Source of the DNA: Protaetiibacter sp.
GTDB taxonomy: Bacteria; Actinomycetota; Actinomycetes; Actinomycetales; Microbacteriaceae
Reading direction: 5' to 3'
Length of the DNA stretch: 64,000 bases
NCBI GenBank assembly: GCA_030150265.1
Contig: JASLGG010000021.1
Coordinates: 12,397-76,396, forward strand
Below the pieces are notes generated by a model. The model worked only from the letters and a program-made list of their open reading frames with translations, did no database searches and was not told the DNA's origin. Positions 33,129 through 41,204 of this stretch are shown here, piece by piece. The position numbers and the translations under genes were made by a program. Every line of letters starts with the position of its first letter. Position 1 is the stretch's first letter.

Positions 33129-34176
33129 TGCACCGCTAGACAGCTCGACGCGTGCTGTCCTTGCGGACTGGGTAGAACTCCAAGTGCTGCTTTCGGAAGG
33201 TCCCGTGGCAGAGCAGCAACTTATCAGAAGCCAAGCAGTTCAGTCCGAGCCCGATCACGGTGATGTACTGACGGAACTCGATCTTGAACCTGCCGACGAG
33301 GAGATCCTGGAAACCAGCGCCGACGAGCTGTCACAGCGTGTACATGAAGAGCTCGCGTACCGCGAGAGTGTCCTTGGCCCTCTCTACCCGTTCGAGCTGA
33401 CTGTCGAGTACGGCAAGTGGGCACTGGGACGGCGTGAGACTTCGGATTCGTCCGAGCAAGCAGCTCACGGGGCTTACGTATGCTGCCTACTCATTGCCGC
33501 AATGCACTCCGAGCTGCTGCCGATACCGAGTCAGCACACTCTCTTCACTCGTAGCGCCAAGATCATGCAGATCGAGTCGTATCTGACGGCCGCCGAAATT
33601 CTAGGGGGAAGCGCCTACTGGTTTGGTTACCCACGACCAGACCATTCGAACATGCTTACCGCGGTACAGAAGCTCGTGGAAGCAATGGGACTAGGAGTTG
33701 CCCCAAGCGAGCGTCCTTTAGGGCTCTCTCGCAATGCGAACGACGGGACGGTGGATATCGTGGCCTGGCGTCCTTTTCGGGATGGCCAGCCGGCAGCGGT
33801 TGTCGCATACGGTCAGGTCGCCTCTGGCCGGAACTGGGATACGAAGCCGATCGGTGCATACGTAAAGGGGCACTTCATACCCTGGTTCGCAAAGCCACCG
33901 TCGCATCAGCATATCGAGTTGTTGTTTGTCCCTGTTCTGCAACACCACAAGCTCCGCGAGTCGTCGTCGGAGGACTACCGAGAGGTCGCGCGCGAAGAAG
34001 CACGCCTTCGGGAGATGGACTTCGGGGTCGTCATCGACCGGCTTCGGCTGACAGAACTGATGGCTGCGTCCAAGGTGGGCGGTCGCTACGACGAGACTGA
34101 GTACATGAATCACGAAGCGGACGCGGAGGCCTGGGTGCACGAGGCGCTCGCCTACGCGTCTGAGTCCGGCGCGTGA
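33118..34176 (+). CDS. Candidate restriction-type nuclease (operon gene 5)
   Basis: 352 residues, soluble. An acidic N-terminal part (40-75) is followed by a helical middle (80-190). Then DGTVDIVAWRPF (about 209-220) and AAVVAYGQVASGRNWDTKP (about 226-244) appear. The pattern of an Asp after a turn, a strand, and Q-x(n)-K after a second strand (D213, Q233, K243) resembles divergent PD-(D/E)xK nucleases in which Glu is replaced by Gln. This is my reading, not a proven family match. As the last gene of an operon with Dam and two ParB-like proteins, an effector nuclease would be the logical missing part. It could instead be a structural subunit. Confidence 0.6.
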   Translation: MRVSAPLDSSTRAVLADWVELQVLLSEGPVAEQQLIRSQAVQSEPDHGDVLTELDLEPADEEILETSADELSQRVHEELAYRESVLGPLYPFELTVEYGKWALGRRETSDSSEQAAHGAYVCCLLIAAMHSELLPIPSQHTLFTRSAKIMQIESYLTAAEILGGSAYWFGYPRPDHSNMLTAVQKLVEAMGLGVAPSERPLGLSRNANDGTVDIVAWRPFRDGQPAAVVAYGQVASGRNWDTKPIGAYVKGHFIPWFAKPPSHQHIELLFVPVLQHHKLRESSSEDYREVAREEARLREMDFGVVIDRLRLTELMAASKVGGRYDETEYMNHEADAEAWVHEALAYASESGA

Positions 34177-34207
34177 CCCTTTGCGACCCGAGATGAAGAC
34201 GTTTAAG

Positions 34208-34229
34208 GGGGACCAGAAGGGGACCAGAA
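34208..34229. repeat. Tandem 11-bp repeat near the ICE right end
   Basis: GGGGACCAGAA occurs twice in direct succession (34208-34218 and 34219-34229), about 90 bp before the tRNA fragment. Short repeats at this distance from a core att site are typical arm-type integrase or Xis binding sites. Arm-site function is inference. Confidence 0.65.
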
Positions 34230-34319
34230 TCATGCAAACCATGCATCTCGTGACGTGCTCGGCATGATCTGACGCCCGGAATCACGCGGAATCTGGCCTC
34301 GCCAGAGCCGTTTGGACGC

Positions 34320-34362
34320 CTGGGGGTCAAGGGGTCGCAGGTTCAAATCCTGTCAGCCCGAC
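34320..34362 (+). repeat. att: Attachment site: 3' part of tRNA-Pro(GGG), junction of the two elements
   Basis: The segment reads as a tRNA from the anticodon loop CTGGGGG (34320-34326, anticodon GGG), 3' anticodon stem TCAAG, variable loop GGGTC, T-arm GCAGG-TTCAAAT-CCTGT, acceptor strand CAGCCCG and discriminator A. No 5' half is present, so it is not a functional gene. Bases 34328-34362 are identical over 35 bp to 42069-42103. It marks the right end of the ICE and the left end of the Qat island. Confidence 0.88.
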
Positions 34363-34366
34363 CGAG

Positions 34367-34399
34367 AAGTCCCGGAAACTCAAGGGTTTCCGGGACTTT
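34367..34399 (+). terminator. Hairpin terminator after the tRNA fragment
   Basis: A perfect 13-bp inverted repeat (AAGTCCCGGAAAC at 34367-34379 with its complement at 34386-34398) with a 6-nt loop is followed by T. It begins 4 bp after the tRNA 3' end and looks like a tRNA-type intrinsic terminator carried along at the att site. Confidence 0.8.
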
Positions 34400-34543
34400 C
34401 TAGTTGGTGAGACGTGATCCGGTCATCCAAAACCCATCACTTTGACGCCCTCACGGCCCGCTCGGGCCGTCGTGCTCCGGTAGGGGAGCGACCGTGCCGG
34501 TTGCTCCGGATTCGTGGGTGGGGGCAGGACGCACCTGTTCGGT

Positions 34544-34621
34544 ATGGACACCGAACACAGCCCGACCGGCAACCCCTGGGGTTTGGAGCCGCTGCTCGAC
34601 GTCGGCGAGCTCGCCGCCTAG
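34544..34621 (+). pseudogene. Excisionase-type HTH remnant
   Basis: From the ATG at 34544 the frame reads TEHSPTGNPWGLEPLLDVGE then LAA, the usual start of actinobacterial Xis proteins preceding the YLS of helix 2. The tyrosine position is a TAG stop (34619-34621), followed in frame by LSMP before similarity is lost. The rest of the gene is gone. The stop lies in a CTAG palindrome shared with the recombinase remnant on the other strand. Confidence 0.7.
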
Positions 34622-34968
34622 CTGTCGATGCCCTCGGTGCTGGATATCAGGCGCGCGCCGGATGCGTGGATCGCCTGAGCGATCGCAACGTCGTCTGCCC
34701 GCGATCGTGCCAGGCGGTCGAGCTTGTGCACGATGACGTAGTCAACTTGATGTTCCCTCGGTTACGCGAGCATCTGTTGGAGTCCCGGGCGGTTGGTGTT
34801 GCGCCCCGACTGGCCGCGGTCCACGAACTCGGCGGCGACGACGGCGCCGAGACCGTCTGCTTGCCTTTTGTTCGCTTCACGTTGAGCGGGTATCGAGAAG
34901 CCGTCGCGCTCGCCTCCTCTCTGTGCTTGCTGGGCTGTCGATACCCGGATGTAGGAGACGGCCGACAT
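34621..34968 (-). pseudogene. Serine recombinase N-terminal remnant
   Basis: The minus frame from the ATG at 34968 encodes SAVSYIRVSTAQQAQRGGER (the nucleophile Ser lies in YIRVS), then EFVDRGQSGRNTNRPGLQQM. A premature TAA at 34762-34764 interrupts, after which the same frame continues with VDYVIVHKLDRLARSRADD and ISSTEGIDS until a TAG at 34618-34620. These are successive blocks of the catalytic resolvase domain. The DNA-binding half is absent. Two defects (nonsense and truncation) show that the gene is dead. Confidence 0.82.
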
Positions 34969-35155
34969 CGGGACGCACGAAGCGAGGTGATCGGAGAATG
35001 ATGGGTAGATGTTCACCTCTAAGACCCTGCGCGCACCTCAGCATGAGTCCCGCACGCAGTGCAGCCGCGGCTAGTGTGGTTGCAGCTGCTGTCCTGCTGC
35101 TCGCTGATAGGAACCGAAGCGCTACAGAGAAGGGTCGCCACCGAGTCCGTCGACG
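34969..35155. other. Gap without a recognisable gene
   Basis: Between the recombinase remnant and the beta-helix gene. The only frames are short and have no ribosome site. I see no hairpin or repeat of note. Confidence 0.5.
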
Positions 35156-35602
35156 CTAGGTTCGGTCGTTCCCTTTCAGCGACCGGAAGCGCTGTTCGTT
35201 CTCGTCGTAGACGCACACACGATCCGTCCTGATATTGAAGCTCCCAGCGGGTTGGATGTCGTGTAATTCGATCAGCTCTCCGTCTGGCGAGAGTCTGAAG
35301 GCGCCGCGGTCGGTCGTGATGAGGGAGTCGACTCCCACAGCGAGGCGGCCTGTTGGCTGGTCGAGATCGAGAGATGCTTGGCCATATAAGATGAGCGTGC
35401 CGTCGTTCTGTTGGATGTCGCCGTTGAAGCTGCCCTGAACCATGAGGATCGCATCGCTCTCCACGATGATTGGTCCCACGAATGCGCCTTGAACCGTTAG
35501 TTGAGCACCAGACCGGATTGTTGCTCCTTCTCGGATCGCGCCTTGGACTGTTTGAGAGCGCGCAACATCAAGGTGTTCGGTGAAATCATGTGCTTGTGCC
35601 AT
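35156..35602 (-). CDS. Beta-helix (bactofilin-like) protein
   Basis: 148 residues. The first 100 contain short repeating rungs: TVQGAIREGATIRSGAQL, TVQGAFVGPIIVESDAIL, MVQGSFNGDIQQNDGTLI and LYGQA, with V-x-G at regular spacing, the hallmark of bactofilin-type right-handed beta-helices. The C-terminal 45 residues are not repetitive. No signal or anchor is present, so it should be cytoplasmic and self-assembling. It follows qatD by about 50 bp on the same strand and could be co-transcribed, but it is not a known Qat component. Confidence 0.65.
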   Translation of the reverse strand: MAQAHDFTEHLDVARSQTVQGAIREGATIRSGAQLTVQGAFVGPIIVESDAILMVQGSFNGDIQQNDGTLILYGQASLDLDQPTGRLAVGVDSLITTDRGAFRLSPDGELIELHDIQPAGSFNIRTDRVCVYDENEQRFRSLKGNDRT

Positions 35603-35649
35603 GCGCGGAACCCTTCAATGCTGGACGTTAGGACGATGAGTACCGGACG

Positions 35650-36408
35650 CTAATGGAGATGATCGACGTCGGTCTCGTTGAGGAATCGACGTTGGTTGTC
35701 GACGATGATCTCCGTGGCTGCTTCCGGAGTGATGCCCCACCCGTGGGCAAAGGCCTTCACAACGTCGGTGAGTTCGTGTGGGTGGGTGACTCGGCCACGA
35801 GTTTTGGCGTATGGGCCGTCCGTTTCGAGCAGTATTCGCTCTTTGGGAATGGATCGAAGCAGCGCCGGGAATCGTTTGGAGACAGTCATCGCGGTGTTGA
35901 AGGAGAAGTAGAGGCCAGCTGCGAGGGCGTCATCGAGCGGGCCGAGCGAGCCTGAGTACCAATGCAGGACAGCCGGTAGCTTCGCGTCGATGAGGCGTCC
36001 AATGACGTCCTTTTCGGCGCCTCGGCTGTGGACGGTGAGGGGATGTCGTCCTGGTTGTGCTTCGGTGAGCACCATGTCGAAGACTCTGAGCTGTTGCTTC
36101 CTTGTGGAGACTCCGACTCGTGAGAAGTCCAGTCCGACCTCTCCGATCCATTTGCATTGCGGTACGAATCGGAAGAATCGTGCGAGATCGTTGGGCGTGA
36201 ATGATGCGGCCCGGAGAGGATGCAGTCCGAGGGCGACGTCGATGTCAGGTCGGGAGCCCAGGCGCGTTCTGAGTCGTCGATATTCGTCAGGGTCCTCGGT
36301 GACGGCGACGATCTGGGTGTGTGTTGATTGCGCGTCTCGGAGCACTGCGACGGGGTCCGGGTACACCCCCAGGTGGCAGTGTGTGTCGATCAGGAGACTT
36401 GAGTTCAT
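35650..36408 (-). CDS. qatD: QatD, TatD-family metal-dependent DNase
   Basis: 252 residues from the ATG at 36408, which overlaps the qatC stop (ATGA). TatD metal ligands are all present: DTHCH (H10, H12), IGEVGLDFS (E90), TVHSRG (H127), VLHWYSG (H149) and LETDGPY (D197). TatD proteins are two-metal 3'-5' DNases. As the fourth gene after a KAP ATPase, a QatB-type protein and a QueC-like protein it completes the Qat anti-phage gene order. Its immediate end is followed by the beta-helix gene. Confidence 0.93.
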   Translation of the reverse strand: MNSSLLIDTHCHLGVYPDPVAVLRDAQSTHTQIVAVTEDPDEYRRLRTRLGSRPDIDVALGLHPLRAASFTPNDLARFFRFVPQCKWIGEVGLDFSRVGVSTRKQQLRVFDMVLTEAQPGRHPLTVHSRGAEKDVIGRLIDAKLPAVLHWYSGSLGPLDDALAAGLYFSFNTAMTVSKRFPALLRSIPKERILLETDGPYAKTRGRVTHPHELTDVVKAFAHGWGITPEAATEIIVDNQRRFLNETDVDHLH

Positions 36409-37766
36409 TCGAGATCGCTCACCGCGTTGCGGGTGGCGCCACTGGCACCGGCGAACCAACTGCGCAGCTCGCTAATGCCTCCCCGCCAGACGCGGAGGAA
36501 CTCTCTGTGCTCCCCGTGGGGGATTGGGCCGTTGCGGAAGATGTCTCGATCCGGTCGGTCTGCGTAGACGCCGTTGATCACTGCGCGAAGGTCTGCGGAG
36601 CGGCGCGTGTTGCGGTCAAGCAGGTCGGTGCCGGCGAGTGCGTCCCATGCGTACCCGCTAGCTCCGTCCCAGCCAACGTGCGCCATTGAGGCGCGCCGGA
36701 TGAGGCACGGGAAGCAGTAGCCGCAGTTGCCTTGGGGGCGCTTCACATAGCGAGCGGCCTCGGGGTGGGAGCAGGAGACGCTAAGTGGTGCTAGCCGTTT
36801 TAGTAGATCGGGATTCTTGGTTTCAGCGAGAATCTCACCCTTTGTTTTCAGGCGGAACGGGTTCAGGATGGGGTTGCTCACCCCGATCTCGCCGATCGCT
36901 TCGCTCAACGTCTTGATGAAGAACGGGTGTGTAGTGCGCGTGCTGTAGCTGCCGCTACGAGCGCGGGTCAGAGGCACGTTGATACCGATAAAGCCGTTCT
37001 CGGGGATGTACACCGGGGTCGTAGGGCTCACGGATGACGCGAGAGCGAGTGCCGCGGTCAGAAACAGTAGTGACCGTGCACGCGTTGTGTTCTCACGTGC
37101 CGACGGCAGAGGACGAGCTTGTTGCCCGTTGACCGGTGCAGGTCGTAGGAACAATCGTCGGCTCTGAAGACGCTCTGCGCCGTAGTGGTCCCGTAGCGCG
37201 GCAAGTAGTTCTTGCTGGGCGGTCGATGCCTTGTCACCCTCGTTGTGGGAGAGCAAGCAGAGACGGCGATCGGGGTCTTGTTCGAGAAGGTCGATCACGC
37301 CAGTAAGAGAGTCCAACCCGCCGGAGAACAGGCAGACCGCATCGATATCGGCGACAGGGGCTACATCGTCGGGCACGCGTTTCAGATCGGCGAGCGGGGA
37401 CCGCGCCTCCAAGTATGGCTGGATGGTCCATCGATCGCCCGTGAGGAAGTCCAGCACCGAGGCGATGCTGGAGTCGCGCCAGCGAGCAACATCTTCCACA
37501 GGCAGTTCGAGACGGAGGTCACGGGTCCAGCTGTCGGTGGTCGAACGTCGCAGGCTGGTCTTGTCGACGCAGTACGCCGCTGCACCGAGGAGGAACAAGT
37601 CGAGCGCTTCGCGCGGCGCACGCCACCCATCGAAGAACCGAGCCCCAGCGCGTCGTCCGATCTGTATGGTCGCTGACGCCTTGCCCGGATTCCAGTCAAG
37701 GACGAGGACGTCTTCGTCGGTTGGGAGGGCCGCTGTCGGATTGCTCCTCAGTCGGTAGTCGTTCAT
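36405..37766 (-). CDS. qatC: QatC, QueC-like PP-loop ATPase
   Basis: 453 residues, larger than QueC (~230) by an N-terminal extension of about 140 residues. The PP-loop is CLFSGGLDSLTG (SGGLDS at 148-153). The C-terminal zinc site is C332 plus CGYCFPC (C348, C351, C354), as in QueC. QueC makes preQ0 from CDG using ATP; in Qat the homologue is needed for phage defence, possibly through a related modification of a protein partner. It overlaps qatB by 4 bp and qatD by 4 bp. Confidence 0.93.
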   Translation of the reverse strand: MNDYRLRSNPTAALPTDEDVLVLDWNPGKASATIQIGRRAGARFFDGWRAPREALDLFLLGAAAYCVDKTSLRRSTTDSWTRDLRLELPVEDVARWRDSSIASVLDFLTGDRWTIQPYLEARSPLADLKRVPDDVAPVADIDAVCLFSGGLDSLTGVIDLLEQDPDRRLCLLSHNEGDKASTAQQELLAALRDHYGAERLQSRRLFLRPAPVNGQQARPLPSARENTTRARSLLFLTAALALASSVSPTTPVYIPENGFIGINVPLTRARSGSYSTRTTHPFFIKTLSEAIGEIGVSNPILNPFRLKTKGEILAETKNPDLLKRLAPLSVSCSHPEAARYVKRPQGNCGYCFPCLIRRASMAHVGWDGASGYAWDALAGTDLLDRNTRRSADLRAVINGVYADRPDRDIFRNGPIPHGEHREFLRVWRGGISELRSWFAGASGATRNAVSDLE

Positions 37767-38488
37767 GACTGCTCCTGATCGTCGAGCGCGGCGAGGGTGT
37801 CGTACACGGATCGGATCGCGTTATCGGCCAAGGCCTTTCCGCCGTTTCCTTGCCAGTCGATGCTCGACAGGTCATCGGGGAGACTGATTGCAACCAAGTC
37901 GGAGATGATCTGCCGCATCTGTTGATCGGCCTGACGCATGGCGGCGGGGTCAGCGAGTCTGCTGAGTCGTTCGGCCACCACGGGTATGCGGTTGTACACG
38001 TACAGAGCCAAGAATCGTTCAAGGACGGTCGCCAACTCGGTTTCGTCAACGCTGACGGCGGCGATCTCTTCTGCGGTATCCGCGTCGGCGAAAACCTCGT
38101 CGAGAACGTCGCACGCGGCATCCCGTGCAGCTTGCGCATCCAGATCGTCGCCGTCGCCCGTGATGAACGTGATGAGTTCATCGAGCACGACGAACCTGTC
38201 CGCTCCGATGAGCCGCGACAAGCCAAGGGCGTTGAGAGCTCCCGTTACACCGTCGGTAGCGATTCCGGATAGCAGAGCACCCAACTGACGGATGCCAGCG
38301 CTACCGGCCCGTGCCGATGACGCCGCGCCAGCCGGGCCGCCGAGCAGCGGCACATGCCGCGCCAGGACCCGTTCTGCCCGAGTGTTGGAGTCGCTACGTC
38401 CGATGCCGCGGACGTAGGAGTTGGTCGCGTGCTTCAACGGTGTCCATGCGCCGCCGCTGCCTGCGGATCTATCGGCCGAGGTTCCCAC
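37763..38488 (-). CDS. qatB: QatB protein of the Qat defence system
   Basis: 241 residues, soluble and helical. It starts GTSADRSAGSGGAWTPLKHA, a Gly/Ser-rich flexible N-terminus typical of QatB, followed by RADRFVVLDELITFI-like and LERFLALYVYNRIPVVAERL helical regions. There is no catalytic motif. QatB is the least understood component; its free N-terminal tail may be the substrate of QatC, which is a hypothesis. It overlaps the end of qatA by 20 bp and the start of qatC by 4 bp. Identification relies on position plus this pattern. Confidence 0.85.
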   Translation of the reverse strand: MGTSADRSAGSGGAWTPLKHATNSYVRGIGRSDSNTRAERVLARHVPLLGGPAGAASSARAGSAGIRQLGALLSGIATDGVTGALNALGLSRLIGADRFVVLDELITFITGDGDDLDAQAARDAACDVLDEVFADADTAEEIAAVSVDETELATVLERFLALYVYNRIPVVAERLSRLADPAAMRQADQQMRQIISDLVAISLPDDLSSIDWQGNGGKALADNAIRSVYDTLAALDDQEQS

Positions 38489-40505
38489 TGGAGCCTCCCT
38501 TCTGGGCCTGCGTCTTGCGCGCGCTGGCGATGAGCGTTTTTAGAGTGGCGTTGTCGCTCGCACCCCAGTGATTGAGAAGCGCATCGACTGCAGGATGCCC
38601 CGCGGGTAGGCGACGGACCGCAGTGGTACCGGTCGCACCGACGACGCTCGCGGCCGGGATTCGCATCAAGGCGTCACAGACGGATTGGACGATGTCGGGG
38701 TTCTGTTCCGACAGTTCGAGGAGCGCTGTCATCGCGACGCTCGATGGGTGCCGCCGGACACGGTCAATCAACGCTTCGGTGAACTGTGCACGTTCGATGG
38801 GATCCAGGGCGCTGATCGCCGAATAGTGACTGCGCCGGTTCGCGTCGATATCCGACTGGACATTACCGAGCAGCCGCTGAAGGTGCGGTGCGAGGCGAGA
38901 AGCCGAGACTCCGAAGGAGAGCTTGTCCCTCGAATAGGTGAAGTAGGGGCGTAGGTCGGTTTCGGCGAGAGCTGGTTCGGCTCGGAGCCACTCGGCGATG
39001 CTGGGTTTGGCCGCCCAAGATTCCACGTCGGTAGGGGCCTTCTCTGGCTCCGCGGTGAGGACGGGCGTCTTGTCACGTGTCGAAGAGGGTTTCCGCGATG
39101 TCGGCTTCTCACCGCTAGACGCTTCCTCCGCTTCAAATCCTGGCGTCGCGTCGCGAAGGCCGCTGCGCGCCGCAGATTCGGCCATCCCGATCTCCGGGCA
39201 CTTCCCGCCTGCCACCATCTCCCAGTCGAACAGTTTCTGGAAATCGGTGTTGTACTGGTCTTCGAGCACCATGAGCTTGGCGAGGATGGGCAACTTCAGG
39301 TCGACTTCTCGACGTGCGGCGCTTCGATGCTTGAGCAGCAGGTTGTTGAGAAATCTCTTGAGCTGGCGGGGGTTTCCGCGCAACGACGATCCCAGGATGG
39401 GAGTGATCTCCGCTGCCCACCCCAAGTCGTCGGTGAGCGTCTTCGGCGGTTTGGAGAGTACGTCGCCCGCGATTCCGGTGTTGAACGCGACCGAGAGACC
39501 GTTCGTCTTCCGGTTCTCCTTCGCGGCGTCCAGTACTTGGTTGAACTCTGCCGGGTTCAAGTGCAGGTCGGCGAAAAGAAGGTTGACGTAGGTCTCAGCC
39601 TCAGCTGCTGAGAGCGCGGGCACTGAGACTTTTAACTGGAGCATCTTTTCGAGATAGTCGCGTCCGATCCCGCCTCCGTCGGCCTTCTTGAGATCCGGGT
39701 ACCGCGAGTCGATCGCAGACTCTACGACGTTCTGGTTGAGCGCCAAGACGTATGCAGTCTTCGGGGTGTTCAAGAACAGACGAATGGCTTCGAACGTGTC
39801 GACGACGGTCTCGGGCAGGCATCTGTCCAGGTCATCGATGAAGACGATCACGGCTTCTCCGCCTGGTATCCGCTCGACGAGTCGACCGAACTCCGCACGG
39901 AACGCCTTGATATCAGCGAGCGGCAAAGGCCCGTGTGCGTCCGAGCCGGACGGTTCGCCTGTGGGGTCCGCGAAAGCGCTCTGGGCCTCCTTCGCGACGG
40001 CTCCCGCAGCCGCGGTGACAGCGGTCGTCAGCTCGGCTCCAATCTCCGGCGCGACACCCTGCAGTATGAGTGGCATAACCGTCGGTGTTGCGATCGCGCC
40101 TACGCGACCGACCCGTCGGCCCCAACGTTTCAGCCGGTCTGTGAACTCCCGAAGGCGTCCTACCTCTGCTTGCGCGTTCGGCACGCGCTCAGCGAGAGCA
40201 TCGAGAACCGTCGTCATCAGCGCGATCTTGACGTCCTCGTGGTCCTCGTACTGCCACGGGCTAAAGTCCACCACCAGATAAGGGAAGGCATCACGCTCGT
40301 CTTCGGGCGGTGGATCGCATTCTCGCTGTACCTGTCGCAACTCATCCGCAGCGATCCGCATCAAGCTGCTCTTGCCCGACCCCCAGTCGCCGAGCACTCC
40401 TACAGTCAGCGGTAGCAGACGTGGCTCAGTCAGTGCGATGACGAGACCGTCAACCAAGAAATCAAAGCCGAGCAGATCGACATCTGCCTCGTTGTCCGCC
40501 CACAT
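38469..40505 (-). CDS. qatA: QatA, KAP-family P-loop ATPase
   Basis: 678 residues from the ATG at 40505 (GGAG 6 nt upstream); an upstream in-frame ATG at 40646 gives an unlikely basic extension. KAP domain: Walker A GDWGSGKSS (39-47), a hydrophobic insert at about 135-172 and Walker B VIVFIDDLDRC (about 219-229). The C-terminal 300 residues are a helical region with a Ser/Glu/Pro-rich linker. In Qat the ATPase probably senses or gates the response. It is the first gene of qatABCD, with a promoter expected in 40506-40694. Confidence 0.92.
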   Translation of the reverse strand: MWADNEADVDLLGFDFLVDGLVIALTEPRLLPLTVGVLGDWGSGKSSLMRIAADELRQVQRECDPPPEDERDAFPYLVVDFSPWQYEDHEDVKIALMTTVLDALAERVPNAQAEVGRLREFTDRLKRWGRRVGRVGAIATPTVMPLILQGVAPEIGAELTTAVTAAAGAVAKEAQSAFADPTGEPSGSDAHGPLPLADIKAFRAEFGRLVERIPGGEAVIVFIDDLDRCLPETVVDTFEAIRLFLNTPKTAYVLALNQNVVESAIDSRYPDLKKADGGGIGRDYLEKMLQLKVSVPALSAAEAETYVNLLFADLHLNPAEFNQVLDAAKENRKTNGLSVAFNTGIAGDVLSKPPKTLTDDLGWAAEITPILGSSLRGNPRQLKRFLNNLLLKHRSAARREVDLKLPILAKLMVLEDQYNTDFQKLFDWEMVAGGKCPEIGMAESAARSGLRDATPGFEAEEASSGEKPTSRKPSSTRDKTPVLTAEPEKAPTDVESWAAKPSIAEWLRAEPALAETDLRPYFTYSRDKLSFGVSASRLAPHLQRLLGNVQSDIDANRRSHYSAISALDPIERAQFTEALIDRVRRHPSSVAMTALLELSEQNPDIVQSVCDALMRIPAASVVGATGTTAVRRLPAGHPAVDALLNHWGASDNATLKTLIASARKTQAQKGGSSGNLGR

Positions 40506-40694
40506 CCTGTTCTCCGCTCCGAAGACCGTGCGGCAGGTGCGGTGGTGCGCGAACTGAACCGCCGATGCCGCCGTGGTTCGATCTAGCTGCCTCTGTCTCC
40601 TATGACGTTCCGAGCTTACAGCCGAGGCTTGCTCCCTTTCCGGCATCGGACAGCGAGTCGTCGGACGCCTGACGAGCGGGCTGGCATTACTGGT

Positions 40695-41204
40695 TCAGGT
40701 CGAGGTGATGTCGATCTGTTGGGCGGCCCACTTGAGCATGATCTCGCTGTAGGCCTGCTCGCCGATGCGCATGGTCACGACGCTGCTCCGTAAGAGTCGT
40801 TTCAGGTCGTCCAGTGTGTACTGCCCGTAGTCCTGCTCGCGTTCGCTCTCTGGCGCATCGCTGATCGAGACTGTGGCTATATCGCCCGATGTCTGTTTCC
40901 TCGTCTTATATCGAATGGCGAGGAACACGTCGGGGTTAGTCGTCTCAGCGCCGAACACCCAGTACGAGTGCACGATGGCATTTCGATCGGTCTGCCCTGC
41001 GGTCACCCTTGCGAGGAACTGCTCGACTTTCCTGCTCGACGCCGTTTCGGTCGAAGGTAGGTGATTCAGCCTGTCCCGCAGGTACTCAATCTTTCCGTGA
41101 ACCGCCAAAATCCGGCCGAGAACTTCAAACAGCTCCGGAGGTACCTGTCCGCCGAATGCGTCGGTCGGAACCCCATAGGCATCGACAGGCCTTTCATGGC
41201 TCAT
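40695..41204 (-). CDS. HEPN-like hypothetical protein
   Basis: 169 residues. DRNAIVHSYWVF (about 73-84) holds R74-x4-H79, the Rx4-6H motif of HEPN ribonucleases and related helical proteins. Preceding helices (ELFEVLGRILAVHGKIEYLR) fit the four-helix bundle. It stands upstream of qatA on the same strand, 189 bp from its start codon. Toxin or RNase activity is possible, but RN-type motifs also occur in inactive HEPN-like families. No partner antitoxin gene is adjacent. Confidence 0.6.
   Translation of the reverse strand: MSHERPVDAYGVPTDAFGGQVPPELFEVLGRILAVHGKIEYLRDRLNHLPSTETASSRKVEQFLARVTAGQTDRNAIVHSYWVFGAETTNPDVFLAIRYKTRKQTSGDIATVSISDAPESEREQDYGQYTLDDLKRLLRSSVVTMRIGEQAYSEIMLKWAAQQIDITST

Larger units (their letters stand above)
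1..34362. mobile_element. Integrative and conjugative element (ICE), left end outside the window
   Basis: The region holds an integrase/excisionase pair at the left edge, a full type IV-like transfer gene set (coupling ATPase, VirB4-like ATPase, TrbL-like channel, cell-wall hydrolase, MobF relaxase), replication and stability genes (ParB, primase-polymerase), an ArdC antirestriction gene, and a tRNA-Pro 3' fragment at its right end. Integrase at one end and a tRNA fragment at the other is the expected layout of an ICE inserted at a tRNA 3' end. Cargo modules (DUF4145, DUF4062, SDR/MDR operon, ParB/Dam operon) sit between backbone genes. The intact tRNA and the rest of the integrase should lie just left of position 1. 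Limits are inferred from gene content and the att-like repeat. Confidence 0.85.

Noticed and set aside
34320..34362. Functional tRNA gene
   Set aside because: Only the anticodon loop to 3' end is present and no complementary 5' acceptor or D-arm lies upstream; the same holds at 42069-42103.
34621..34968. Frameshift in the serine recombinase remnant
   Set aside because: Reading the bases shows the same frame on both sides of TAA 34762-34764, so the lesion is nonsense plus truncation, not a frameshift.
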